Part shown: positions 54,779-63,481 of the stretch, in pieces
Numbering within the stretch: the stretch's first letter is position 1
Layout: every line of letters begins with the position of its first letter
Assembly (NCBI GenBank): GCA_910574805.1
Contig: CAJTCV010000014.1
Location: 1-64,000, forward strand
From: Lachnospiraceae bacterium
GTDB taxonomy: Bacteria > Bacillota > Clostridia > Lachnospirales > Lachnospiraceae
Length of the DNA stretch: 64,000 nt
Reading direction: 5' to 3'
Program-made: the position numbers and the translations under genes
The notes under the pieces: generated by a model
The model's input: the letters and a program-made list of their open reading frames with translations, nothing else
Databases searched by the model: none
Told to the model about the DNA's origin: nothing

Positions 54779-56094
54779 TGTTCAAGACATTACGGAACGC
54801 ATTTAAAATTGAAGACATCCGGAAAAAGCTGATCTTCACATTTTTAATGCTCGTGGTCGTAAGATTTGGTTCCCAGCTGCCGATCCCGGGAGTGAACAGA
54901 GATTATTTCGCTCAGTGGTTCGCAGCTCAGACCGGTGACGCATTCAATTTCTTTGATGCGTTCACCGGAGGTTCCTTTACCAGCATGTCACTTTTTGCGC
55001 TTGGTATCACGCCTTATATTACATCCTCCATTATCATGCAGCTTCTGACCATTGCGATTCCGAAGCTGGAAGAGATGCAGAAGGATGGAGAGGACGGAAG
55101 AAAGAAGATTCAGACCTTTTCCCGTTATCTGACCGTTGTGCTGGCTCTGATCGAGGGTACGGCCATGACGATCGGTTTCGGCGGAAGAGGGCTTCTGCAG
55201 TCTGCCACAATTCCGAATATGATCGTAGTCGTGGCAGCCATGACCGCAGGAAGTGCATTTCTCATGTGGATCGGTGAAGAGATTACCGAGCACGGTGTGG
55301 GGAACGGGATCTCCATCGTGCTTTTAATCAACATCGTATCCAGGATCCCGGATGATTTTGTAGACCTGTATGTGAAGTTTGTGAAAGGAAAGACAATCTT
55401 AAACGGCGTGCTGGCGGTGGCCATCATCGCGGCGGTGGTCCTTGTGACGGTCGTATTTGTCATCTTCCTCCAGGGCGGCGAGCGCCGGATTCCGGTGCAG
55501 TACGCCAAGAAAATGCAGGGACGCAAGATGGTGGGCGGACAGTCCACGAACATCCCGCTGAAGGTAAACACGGCAGGAGTTATCCCTGTGATTTTTGCAT
55601 CCTCCCTTATGAGCTTTCCGGGCGTCATCGCATCGCTTCTGGGCAAGACGGGAGGTACGGGGATCGGGGGGAAGATTCTCACGGGATTAAACCAGTCCAG
55701 CTGGTGCAATCCTCATCAGCCGGTCTATTCCATCGGACTTCTGGTATACATTGTGTTAGTCGTATTTTTCGCATATTTCTACACATCCATTACCTTTAAT
55801 CCGATCGAAATATCCAACAATATGAAGCGTCAGGGTGGATTTATCCCTGGTATCCGGCCGGGCAGGCCAACGACAGAATATCTCAGCAGGATTTTAAATT
55901 ATATTGTATTTATCGGAGCAGTCGGACTGATCATAGTATGCGTGATCCCCATCGTGTTCAATGGTTTCTTCGGAGCCAATGTATCTTTTGGAGGCACTTC
56001 GATCATCATTATTGTCGGCGTTGTACTGGAGACGCTGAAGCAGATCGAATCCCAGATGCTGGTACGTTACTATAAAGGTTTTCTGAACGATTGA
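54778..56094 (+). CDS. secY: Preprotein translocase subunit SecY
   Basis: SecY of 438 residues with ten membrane helices, forming the Sec channel for export and membrane insertion. Conserved GITPYITSSIIMQLL near helix 2 and the RPGRPTTEYL cytoplasmic loop are present. A hairpin after the gene (56108-56147) could partly end transcription. Confidence 0.98.
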   Translation: MFKTLRNAFKIEDIRKKLIFTFLMLVVVRFGSQLPIPGVNRDYFAQWFAAQTGDAFNFFDAFTGGSFTSMSLFALGITPYITSSIIMQLLTIAIPKLEEMQKDGEDGRKKIQTFSRYLTVVLALIEGTAMTIGFGGRGLLQSATIPNMIVVVAAMTAGSAFLMWIGEEITEHGVGNGISIVLLINIVSRIPDDFVDLYVKFVKGKTILNGVLAVAIIAAVVLVTVVFVIFLQGGERRIPVQYAKKMQGRKMVGGQSTNIPLKVNTAGVIPVIFASSLMSFPGVIASLLGKTGGTGIGGKILTGLNQSSWCNPHQPVYSIGLLVYIVLVVFFAYFYTSITFNPIEISNNMKRQGGFIPGIRPGRPTTEYLSRILNYIVFIGAVGLIIVCVIPIVFNGFFGANVSFGGTSIIIIVGVVLETLKQIESQMLVRYYKGFLND

Positions 56095-56107
56095 TTCAGT
56101 AGAACGG

Positions 56108-56150
56108 AGCCTGTACGGAAGCGCCTTCGGGCAGTTCCCTACAGGCTTTT
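56108..56150 (+). terminator. Probable terminator or attenuator after secY
   Basis: AGCCTGTA (56108-56115) pairs with TACAGGCT (56140-56147) with an inner stem and TTTT after it. The short T run suggests partial termination before adk. Confidence 0.5.
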
Positions 56151-56243
56151 CTGGAAATGCAGTGATTCCGTCCGGCAGAACTGCCGGACAGCAGCAGAAT
56201 TTACATAATATTGTATATTTTGGAAAATATGGAGAATACTATT

Positions 56244-56888
56244 ATGAAGATTATTATGTTAGGAGCTCCGGGCGCCGGAAAAGGAACCCAGGCAAAGAAG
56301 ATCGCAGAGAAGTATCAGATCCCTCATATCTCCACCGGAGACATTTTCCGGGCAAATATCAAGAACGGAACCGAGCTGGGTAAAAAAGCAAAGACATATA
56401 TGGATCAGGGACTGCTGGTGCCGGATGAGCTGGTGTGTGATCTGGTGGTGGACCGTGTACAGCAGGAGGACTGCAGGAATGGTTATATCCTGGACGGTTT
56501 TCCAAGGACGATCCCCCAGGCGGAGAGTCTGGACAGGGCGCTGGCAGCGCTTGGGGAGTCTGTGGACTATGCAGTCAATGTGGAGGTCCCGGATGAAAAT
56601 ATTGTAAACCGTATGGGAGGACGCAGGGCCTGCGTGGGCTGCGGAGCGACCTATCATCTGGTCTATGCGCCGACGAAGAAAGAGGGCATCTGCGATACCT
56701 GCGGGGCAGAGCTGATTTTAAGAGATGATGACCGGCCGGAGACCGTGCAGAAGCGTCTGGGCGTCTATCACGAGCAGACTCAGCCGCTGATCGACTATTA
56801 CAGCAAAAAAGGCATTTTAAAGGATGTGGACGGCACCATGGATATGGGAGCGGTGTTCCAGGCCATCACAGAGATACTGGGAGCGTAG
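56244..56888 (+). CDS. adk: Adenylate kinase, zinc-binding LID
   Basis: Adenylate kinase of 214 residues, interconverting ATP + AMP and 2 ADP. P-loop GAPGAGKGT (7-15), DGFPRT, and a LID with cysteines C130, C133, C150 and C153, a zinc site typical of Gram-positive enzymes. Start at 56244 gives the usual MKIIMLGAPG; the preceding in-frame ATG is part of the leader. 3 nt before map. Confidence 0.97.
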   Translation: MKIIMLGAPGAGKGTQAKKIAEKYQIPHISTGDIFRANIKNGTELGKKAKTYMDQGLLVPDELVCDLVVDRVQQEDCRNGYILDGFPRTIPQAESLDRALAALGESVDYAVNVEVPDENIVNRMGGRRACVGCGATYHLVYAPTKKEGICDTCGAELILRDDDRPETVQKRLGVYHEQTQPLIDYYSKKGILKDVDGTMDMGAVFQAITEILGA

Positions 56889-56891
56889 AAG

Positions 56892-57647
56892 ATGGCAGTC
56901 ACGATTAAATCTGCAAAAGAGATCGAGCTGATGCGCGAGGCGGGACGCCTGCTGGAGATTGTGCACGACGAAATGGGCAGTATCATAAAGCCCGGAGTCT
57001 CTACCATGGAGATTAATGAATGCGGTGACAGGGTGATCAGGAAGCTGGGCTGTGTGCCCAACTTCCTGAACTACGGAGGCTTCCCGGCTTCTATCTGTGT
57101 ATCTGTGAATGAAGAAGTGGTGCATGGGGTTCCCAGAAGAGACCACATCCTGAAGGAAGGCGATATTGTCAGTCTGGATGCAGGACTGATCTATAAAGGA
57201 TACCATTCGGATGCGGCCAGGACCCATGCGGTGGGAAAAGTCAGCGAGGATGTGCAGAGACTTCTGGATGCTACGAAACAGAGCTTTTTCGAGGGGATCA
57301 AAATGGCAAGACCCGGAAATCACCTGTATGATATCTCCAACGCCATCGATGCGTATATCAGCGGCTTCGGTTATGGAATTGTACAGGATCTGGTGGGACA
57401 CGGCATCGGGACCAGCCTCCATGAGGATCCCCAGATCCCGAATTTCCGGCAGAAGAAAAAGGGGATGAAGCTGATCCCCGGGATGACACTGGCTGTGGAG
57501 CCCATGATCAATATGGGGACCTGGAAGGTGGTCTGGCTGGAGGATGAGTGGACGGTAGTCACCAGAGACCATAAGCCGTCTGCCCATTATGAGAATACGA
57601 TACTGATCACGGACGGGGAACCAGAGATCCTGACGCTTCATATATAG
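56892..57647 (+). CDS. map: Type I methionyl aminopeptidase
   Basis: Protein of 251 residues that removes initiator methionine. Metal ligands of the pita-bread fold are visible in SLDAGLIYKGYHSDAAR, GHGIG and AVEPM. No N-terminal extension. Very close to adk, so in the same transcript. Confidence 0.96.
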   Translation: MAVTIKSAKEIELMREAGRLLEIVHDEMGSIIKPGVSTMEINECGDRVIRKLGCVPNFLNYGGFPASICVSVNEEVVHGVPRRDHILKEGDIVSLDAGLIYKGYHSDAARTHAVGKVSEDVQRLLDATKQSFFEGIKMARPGNHLYDISNAIDAYISGFGYGIVQDLVGHGIGTSLHEDPQIPNFRQKKKGMKLIPGMTLAVEPMINMGTWKVVWLEDEWTVVTRDHKPSAHYENTILITDGEPEILTLHI

Positions 57648-57665
57648 AAGGCGGGAGCAGGAATC

Positions 57666-57968
57666 ATGGTGAGGATCGAGGAAGGCATGCTGGCAAGATC
57701 TCTTGCCGGCCATGACCGGGACAGACTTTATGTCATAATCCGCAGGGATGCAGAATATGTATGGTTAGTGGATGGTATCTCACGGACAGTGGAGAAACCG
57801 AAGAAAAAGAAGATCAGGCATATCCAGGTCATCCACCGGCTGGCAGAGCCGGTGAAGAAAGCGCTGGAGCGCGGCACACCGCCTGGGGATGATGAGATCA
57901 GGCAAATAATTCAATCAGAAAGCCGGGACCGGCAGGAGGATAAACATGTCGAAAGCAGATGTAATTGA
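57666..57968 (+). CDS. KOW-domain RNA-binding protein (L14e/L27e-like)
   Basis: Protein of 100 residues. The N-terminal KOW-type segment ([19 protein letters not shown], then VWLVDG) resembles archaeal/eukaryotic L14e-L27e; the rest is basic, [14 protein letters not shown]. Genes of this type are regular members of the operon in Clostridia. Overlaps infA by 23 nt. Ribosome-linked role inferred. Confidence 0.85.
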   Translation: MVRIEEGMLARSLAGHDRDRLYVIIRRDAEYVWLVDGISRTVEKPKKKKIRHIQVIHRLAEPVKKALERGTPPGDDEIRQIIQSESRDRQEDKHVESRCN

Positions 57969-58164
57969 AATTGAAGGAACTGTAGTGGAGAAGCTTCCGA
58001 ACGCCATGTTCCAGGTGGAACTGGAGAACGGGCACAAAGTGCTTGCACATATCAGCGGCAAGCTCCGGATGAATTTCATCCGCATTTTACCGGGCGATAA
58101 GGTGACCATCGAACTTTCCCCCTATGACCTTTCCAAAGGGCGGATTATCTGGAGAGATAAATAA
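57946..58164 (+). CDS. infA: Translation initiation factor IF-1
   Basis: IF-1 of 72 residues, a single OB fold that occupies the 30S A site at initiation. Conserved [20 protein letters not shown] and [17 protein letters not shown] precedes the ATG within the previous gene. Confidence 0.98.
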   Translation: MSKADVIEIEGTVVEKLPNAMFQVELENGHKVLAHISGKLRMNFIRILPGDKVTIELSPYDLSKGRIIWRDK

Positions 58165-58181
58165 AAAAAGTAATATTTTAC

Positions 58182-58210
58182 TTGCATTCCGCTCATGTCT
58201 CTGGTATAAT
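58182..58210 (+). promoter_or_regulatory. Internal promoter before rpmJ
   Basis: TTGCAT (58182-58187) and a consensus TATAAT (58205-58210) with a 17-nt spacer. It would give the rpmJ-rpsM-rpsK-rpsD-rpoA-rplQ segment its own transcription. Confidence 0.75.
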
Positions 58211-58273
58211 ATGTAGGCATGATTTTGGGGGCGTATGCCCTCGGGAAGGAAACGATGAAAGGAGGACTTTACT

Positions 58274-58387
58274 GTGAAGGTTAGATCATCGGTGAAACCT
58301 ATTTGCGAAAAGTGCAAAATCATCAAGAGAAAAGGTAGTATCAGAGTAATCTGTGAAAATCCCAAACACAAACAGAGACAAGGCTGA
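58274..58387 (+). CDS. rpmJ: 50S ribosomal protein L36
   Basis: L36 of 37 residues from a GTG start with AAAGGAGG upstream. [20 protein letters not shown] and the [12 protein letters not shown] tail (C, C, C, H) form the zinc-binding type. Confidence 0.97.
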   Translation: MKVRSSVKPICEKCKIIKRKGSIRVICENPKHKQRQG

Positions 58388-58659
58388 CTGTCTTTGAATG
58401 TCAGCACTTGTCGGTTTTTTCATATGGCGGCTGCAGTGGAAACACACGGATGTGTGTGACGACTGATATATATAGAAAGACTGAGAGTGGACGATTATTC
58501 ATAAGAGAGATGTTACCTGAAACCGGGAAGGATGGACGGTGGAAGCCGTAAGTACCGGAAAGAATGGGTCCTTACCCATTTGGACAGAAGGATGGAATCC
58601 CTCATCCCCTGTCTCATTTAGGAAAATATTGTAGTAGAGAAGATGGAGGAATAATCACA

Positions 58660-59028
58660 ATGGCTCGTATTGCTGGTGTAGATTTACCAAGAGAGAAACG
58701 CGTGGAGATCGGCCTGACCTATATCTACGGGATCGGCAGAGTAAGCTCCAACCGTATCCTGGCAGAAGCGGGTGTGAACCCGGATACCCGCGTCAGAGAT
58801 CTGACGGACGATGAAGTCAAGAGAATCAGTTCTGTGATCGATCAGACACAGACGGTGGAAGGTGACCTGAGAAGACAGATCGCCATGGATATCAAGAGAC
58901 TTCAGGAGATCGGATGCTACAGAGGCGTTCGTCATCGTAAGAGCCTTCCGGTCCGCGGTCAGAAGACAAAGACCAACGCAAGGACCAGAAAGGGCCCGAA
59001 GAAGACCGTAGCAAATAAGAAGAAATAA
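58660..59028 (+). CDS. rpsM: 30S ribosomal protein S13
   Basis: S13 of 122 residues, in the head, contacting P-site tRNA and the 50S bridge. Starts [21 protein letters not shown]-terminal [17 protein letters not shown] is intact. TGGAGGA before the ATG. The 272-nt gap before it is unusually long for this operon. Confidence 0.98.
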   Translation: MARIAGVDLPREKRVEIGLTYIYGIGRVSSNRILAEAGVNPDTRVRDLTDDEVKRISSVIDQTQTVEGDLRRQIAMDIKRLQEIGCYRGVRHRKSLPVRGQKTKTNARTRKGPKKTVANKKK

Positions 59029-59066
59029 CAACGACAGAAAGTAGAAGAAAGTAGGTTAGTTTAAAA

Positions 59067-59459
59067 ATGGCTAGAGTTACGAAAAAAGTGACAAAAAAGC
59101 GCGTTAAGAAAAACGTTGAACGCGGACAGGCACATATCCAGTCATCTTTCAATAATACGATCGTTACCCTTACCGATGCAGAGGGCAACGCACTGAGCTG
59201 GGCAAGTGCTGGTGGTCTTGGTTTTAGAGGTTCAAGGAAATCTACTCCGTATGCAGCACAGATGGCTGCAGAGACTGCTACAAAGGCAGCTTTGATCCAC
59301 GGTTTAAAGACAGTAGATGTATTTGTAAAAGGACCTGGTTCGGGAAGAGAAGCTGCAATCCGTGCGTTGCAGGCATGCGGCCTGGAGGTTATCAGCATCA
59401 CAGATGTGACTCCCGTACCGCACAACGGCTGTCGTCCACCAAAACGTAGAAGAGTCTGA
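59067..59459 (+). CDS. rpsK: 30S ribosomal protein S11
   Basis: S11 of 130 residues, forming the platform near the E site. Conserved [13 protein letters not shown]-like segment ([13 protein letters not shown]) and the end [18 protein letters not shown]. No strong ribosome binding site is visible, only GAAAGTAG. Confidence 0.98.
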   Translation: MARVTKKVTKKRVKKNVERGQAHIQSSFNNTIVTLTDAEGNALSWASAGGLGFRGSRKSTPYAAQMAAETATKAALIHGLKTVDVFVKGPGSGREAAIRALQACGLEVISITDVTPVPHNGCRPPKRRRV

Positions 59460-59476
59460 TCAGGAGGGTATGAAAG

Positions 59477-60070
59477 ATGGCAATTAACAGAACACCAGTC
59501 CTTAAAAGATGCCGGTCCCTTGGCCTGGATCCGGTTTATCTTGGAATCGATAAAAAATCAAAGAGAAATACCCAGAGAGGGAATAAAAAAGTCTCCGAGT
59601 ACGGCCTGCAGCTGAAAGAAAAGCAGAAAGCAAAGTTTATCTACGGCGTGCTGGAGAAGCCCTTCCGTAATTATTATGAGAAGGCTGACCGCATGAAGGG
59701 TATGACCGGCGAGAACCTGATGGTCATGCTGGAGTCCAGACTGGACAACGTGATCTTCCGTCTCGGTTTTGCAAGAACCCGTCAGGAAGCGAGACAGATC
59801 GTTGACCACAAGCATGTACTGGTAAACGGCAAACAGGTAAACATTCCGTCTTACCTTGTGAAAGCAGGGGATACGGTAGAGATCAAGGAGAAATGCAAGA
59901 GTTCCGACCGCTACAAAGCCATCGCAGAGGCGACCGGCGGCAGACTGGTTCCGGAATGGCTGGATGCAGACCTGGAGAATCTGAAAGGCCTTGTAAAAGA
60001 GCTTCCCACCAGAGATATGATCGATGTTCCGGTCAATGAGATGCTGATCGTCGAGTTGTATTCCAAGTAA
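59477..60070 (+). CDS. rpsD: 30S ribosomal protein S4
   Basis: S4 of 197 residues, an early 16S binder. Contains the S4 RNA-binding domain ([20 protein letters not shown], then [10 protein letters not shown]). The N-terminal zinc cysteines are absent apart from C12 (zinc-free form). CAGGAGG upstream. Confidence 0.97.
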   Translation: MAINRTPVLKRCRSLGLDPVYLGIDKKSKRNTQRGNKKVSEYGLQLKEKQKAKFIYGVLEKPFRNYYEKADRMKGMTGENLMVMLESRLDNVIFRLGFARTRQEARQIVDHKHVLVNGKQVNIPSYLVKAGDTVEIKEKCKSSDRYKAIAEATGGRLVPEWLDADLENLKGLVKELPTRDMIDVPVNEMLIVELYSK

Positions 60071-60119
60071 TCAAAACCGGTAGTATTGTCACCCAGCAAA
60101 GAACAGGAGGGGCTTTTTA

Positions 60120-61079
60120 GTGGTAGTATTTAACAAACCCAAGATTGAAATTGCAGAGATTTCGGAAGATAAAAAATACGGCAAATTCGTAGTGGAACCA
60201 TTGGAAAGAGGCTATGGAACGACCCTTGGCAATTCCCTGAGAAGAATCATGCTTTCTTCTTTACCCGGCGCAGCAGTGAGCCAGGTGAAGATTGACGGTG
60301 TACTTCACGAATTCAGCTCCATCCCGGGTGTAAAAGAAGATGTAACAGAGATCATCATGAATGTCAAGAGCCTTGCCATCAGGAATACCAGTGATTCGGA
60401 AGAAGCAAAGGTGGCATACATTGATTTTGAAGGCGAGGGCATCGTTACAGCGGCAGAGATCCAGTGTGATCCGGACATCGAGATCCTGAATCCCGATGTG
60501 GTGATCGCGCATCTGAACGGAGGTGCGGACAGCAAGCTTTACATGGAGCTGACCATCACCAAAGGCAGAGGATATGTGAGTGCCGACAAGAACAAGAATG
60601 ATGAGCTGCCGATCGGCGTGATCGCAGTGGATTCCATCTATACTCCGGTAGAACGTGTGAACCTGACGGTGGAGAATACCCGTGTCGGCCAGATCACGGA
60701 TTATGACAAGCTGACGCTGGACGTGTTCACCAACGGGACACTGGCTCCGGACGAGGCGGTCAGCCTGGCTGCCAAAGTCTTAAGTGAGCATCTGAGTCTC
60801 TTCATCGACCTGTCTGAGAACGCCAAATCTGCAGAGATCATGGTGGAGACAGAGAGCGATGAGAAGGAAAAGGTTCTTGAGATGAACATTGATGAGCTGG
60901 AACTTTCTGTCCGCTCCTACAATTGTCTGAAGAGAGCCGGCATCAATACCGTAGAAGAGCTGTGCAACCGGACGTCTGAGGATATGATGAAGGTCCGCAA
61001 CCTGGGCCGCAAATCCCTGGAGGAGGTCCTTGCAAAGCTGAAAGAACTCGGTCTGGAACTGAACCAGAGCGAAGAGTGA
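60120..61079 (+). CDS. rpoA: RNA polymerase alpha subunit
   Basis: Alpha subunit of 319 residues. GTG start with AGGAGG 9 nt upstream. The N-domain dimerisation motif [19 protein letters not shown] (split [10 protein letters not shown] and SLRRIMLSS) and the C-domain [14 protein letters not shown] with [10 protein letters not shown] are intact, so it can contact UP elements and activators. Confidence 0.98.
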   Translation: MVVFNKPKIEIAEISEDKKYGKFVVEPLERGYGTTLGNSLRRIMLSSLPGAAVSQVKIDGVLHEFSSIPGVKEDVTEIIMNVKSLAIRNTSDSEEAKVAYIDFEGEGIVTAAEIQCDPDIEILNPDVVIAHLNGGADSKLYMELTITKGRGYVSADKNKNDELPIGVIAVDSIYTPVERVNLTVENTRVGQITDYDKLTLDVFTNGTLAPDEAVSLAAKVLSEHLSLFIDLSENAKSAEIMVETESDEKEKVLEMNIDELELSVRSYNCLKRAGINTVEELCNRTSEDMMKVRNLGRKSLEEVLAKLKELGLELNQSEE

Positions 61080-61081
61080 AG

Positions 61082-61203
61082 GGAGGCCGAAGGCCGACCG
61101 ATACTTCTCGATCTGCGCAGCAGATTGAGAAGGGACTTTGAAAGTGGAGGCCGAAGGTCAACCGCTGTTTCTCGATCTGCGCAGCAGATTGAGAAGAGAC
61201 CGA
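61082..61203. repeat. 64-bp tandem repeat between rpoA and rplQ
   Basis: Two units of 64 bp start at 61082 and 61146. Each begins GGAGGCCGAAGG and contains the near-palindrome TTCTCGATCTGCGCAGCAGA followed by TTGAGAA. The units differ at only a few positions outside the palindrome. Confidence 0.85.
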
Positions 61204-61279
61204 AATGTTGAAATGCCAGACCCTCTGTCAGTAAGACCGAAGAAGCATGGCATGGGGCGCAACGAATGGAGGAAATCAA

Positions 61280-61807
61280 ATGGCAGGATATAGAAAACTG
61301 AGCAGAACCTCTTCCCAGAGGAAAGCTTTACTGAGAAGTCAGGTGACCGCTCTGTTATTTCATGGTAAGATCATAACAACGGAATCCAAGGCAAAGGAAG
61401 TCCGGAAGCTTGCAGAGCATCTGATCGCTCTTGGCGTCAAAGAGAAGGACAACTTCGAGATGGTCAAGGTGACTGCGAAAGTTCCGCGCAAGGACAAGGA
61501 CGGCAAGAGAGTCAAAGAGGTCGTTGACGGCAAGAAAGTAACTGTTTATGATGAGGTGGAGAAGGAGATCAAGAAAGATCTTCCGTCCAGACTTCATGCA
61601 AGAAGGCAGATGCTGAAGGTGCTCTATCCGGTGAAAACTCCGGTGGAGGGCAAGAAGAAGAAAACCCAGGAAGTGGATATGGTCGCAAAGATCTTTGACG
61701 AGATCGCACCGAAATATGTAAACCGCAACGGCGGTTATACCCGGATCGTAAAGATCGGGCAGAGAAAAGGCGATGCGGCGATGGAAGTCGTACTGGAGCT
61801 GGTATAA
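61280..61807 (+). CDS. rplQ: 50S ribosomal protein L17
   Basis: L17 of 175 residues. The N-terminus MAGYRKLSRTSSQRKALLRS is canonical. It is longer than the roughly 120-residue E. coli form through a lysine-rich insert (about 65-140), a form common in Clostridia. ATG at 61280 with TGGAGGA upstream. Last gene of the super-operon. Confidence 0.96.
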   Translation: MAGYRKLSRTSSQRKALLRSQVTALLFHGKIITTESKAKEVRKLAEHLIALGVKEKDNFEMVKVTAKVPRKDKDGKRVKEVVDGKKVTVYDEVEKEIKKDLPSRLHARRQMLKVLYPVKTPVEGKKKKTQEVDMVAKIFDEIAPKYVNRNGGYTRIVKIGQRKGDAAMEVVLELV

Positions 61808-61820
61808 GACAGAAACAGAC

Positions 61821-61868
61821 AGATCCTCACAGATGGACGATGGAGTCCGCTGTGGGGATCTTTGTTTG
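61821..61868 (+). terminator. Intrinsic terminator of the ribosomal super-operon
   Basis: AGATCCTCACAG (61821-61832) pairs with CTGTGGGGATCT (61850-61861), then TTTGTTT. Confidence 0.8.
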
Positions 61869-61941
61869 TATCCGGCCGGGGAATGTGGTATGATGTGACA
61901 GAACCGGTTGTGGAAGCCGGAGATCAGGATGGAGGAGAGAA

Positions 61942-63135
61942 ATGATGTTAAATGAACAAATGTACGGCTATGGAAGTAAAAGCTCGGTGATCCGGGAGCT
62001 GTTTGCCTACGGACTGGAGAGAAAAAAGATCGTGGGAGAGGATAAGGTCTATGACTTCAGCATCGGGAATCCCAGCATCCCTGCGCCAAAAGAGGTGAAG
62101 CAGGCCATCCTGGAGCTTCTGGAGGAGCCTGCAGAGGTGCTCCACGGGTATTCCCCGGCGGCTGGAGATCCAAAGGTGCGGCAGACGCTGGCGGACTCTG
62201 TGAACCGGAGATTCGGGACTCATTATACGGCGGATAACTTTTATATGACCGCAGGAGCCGCGGCTTCCCTGAGTATCAGCATCAAAGCGCTGACGAATCC
62301 GGGAGACGAGTTTATCACCATCGCGCCCTTCTTTCCGGAATATGAGGTATGGGTGACAACGGCGGGTGCAGAGCTGGCGGTCGTTCCGGCGGATACCGGG
62401 AATTTTCAGATTGATTTTGATGCGCTGGAGAGACTGATCGGTCCGAAGACCAAAGGAATTATCATCAACTCCCCCAACAATCCCAGCGGCACAGTCTATT
62501 CCGAGGAGACGGTCCGGCGGCTGGCAGAGCTTCTGGAACAGAAAGAGAAGGAATACGGGATTTCCATCTATCTGCTGTCGGATGAACCCTACCGGGAGAT
62601 CGTCTATGACGGGGTGACGGTGCCGTTTGTGCCCAACTACTATAAAAATACGCTGGTGTGTTATTCCTACAGCAAATCCCTGTCCCTGCCGGGGGAGCGT
62701 ATCGGGTATATTATGGTTCCGGACGAAGCAGAGGACTCTCGGCGTGTGAGAGCGGCTGTAGCAGGCGCAGGGCGCGCTCTGGGCTATGTGTGCGCCCCGG
62801 TACTGTTCCAGAAGGCAGTGGCGAAGTGCGTGGATGTGTCCGGCGATGTCTCCGCCTACAGGAGAAACCGGGATCTGCTCTACCATGGATTGACAGAGCT
62901 GGGATATGAGTGTGTGCGGCCTCAGGGGGCGTTTTACCTGTTTGTGAAGGCGCTGGAGCCGGATGCCGGAGCCTTTTCGGAGCATGCGAAGAAGCATGAC
63001 GTGCTGGTGGTGCCCAGTGACAGCTTCGGATGTGAAGGCTATGTGCGGATCTCGTACTGCGTATCGGAGAAGACCATACAGGACGCCATGCCTGCATTTG
63101 CCCGGATCATGGAGGAATACCGGGCAGAAGGATAA
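61942..63135 (+). CDS. Pyridoxal-phosphate aminotransferase, class I/II
   Basis: Aminotransferase of 397 residues (fold type I). PLP lysine K245 in SYSKSLSLPGERIG, SPNNPSG at 177-183, and DEPY (214-217) are all present. It resembles aspartate/aromatic-type aminotransferases of Clostridia; the amino acid used cannot be told. AGGAGAG before the ATG pair at 61942. Single gene between two terminators. Confidence 0.92.
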   Translation: MMLNEQMYGYGSKSSVIRELFAYGLERKKIVGEDKVYDFSIGNPSIPAPKEVKQAILELLEEPAEVLHGYSPAAGDPKVRQTLADSVNRRFGTHYTADNFYMTAGAAASLSISIKALTNPGDEFITIAPFFPEYEVWVTTAGAELAVVPADTGNFQIDFDALERLIGPKTKGIIINSPNNPSGTVYSEETVRRLAELLEQKEKEYGISIYLLSDEPYREIVYDGVTVPFVPNYYKNTLVCYSYSKSLSLPGERIGYIMVPDEAEDSRRVRAAVAGAGRALGYVCAPVLFQKAVAKCVDVSGDVSAYRRNRDLLYHGLTELGYECVRPQGAFYLFVKALEPDAGAFSEHAKKHDVLVVPSDSFGCEGYVRISYCVSEKTIQDAMPAFARIMEEYRAEG

Positions 63136-63211
63136 AGAAGGGAGAAATGGATGATTTTTGGCATTTGAAGAGAAAGAGGTGCTGATCGGTTAAGGATCAG
63201 ATACATTGAGA

Positions 63212-63250
63212 AGAGAATTGCTGTATCATTTGCAGCGGTTCTCTTTTTTT
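63212..63250 (+). terminator. Intrinsic terminator of the aminotransferase gene
   Basis: AGAGAATTGCTG (63212-63223) pairs with CAGCGGTTCTCT (63233-63244) and T residues run to 63250. The rest of the 346-nt gap up to 63481 shows no gene. Confidence 0.8.
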
Positions 63251-63481
63251 GTGCATTTTGAATAAAATATGTAAAATCAATTCATTGAATATAACGAAAA
63301 TATAAAAACATATTGCGTATTGCATGTAATGTGTGATATATTAAAACTACAGAACAGGTCATTCATGAAAAAGACCGGGGAAATACGTATGGACAGGTCG
63401 CGAACTGTGCCGTGCAGGGAACGTAAAACAAAAATGCAGATCATAAAAGGGTCGGCAGCACAGATCCAGGAGGTAGATCAT

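Noticed and set aside
61948-62997. A 349-codon minus-strand frame opposite the aminotransferase
   Set aside because: The plus strand encodes a complete PLP enzyme; the antisense product is arginine- and histidine-rich and has no domain.
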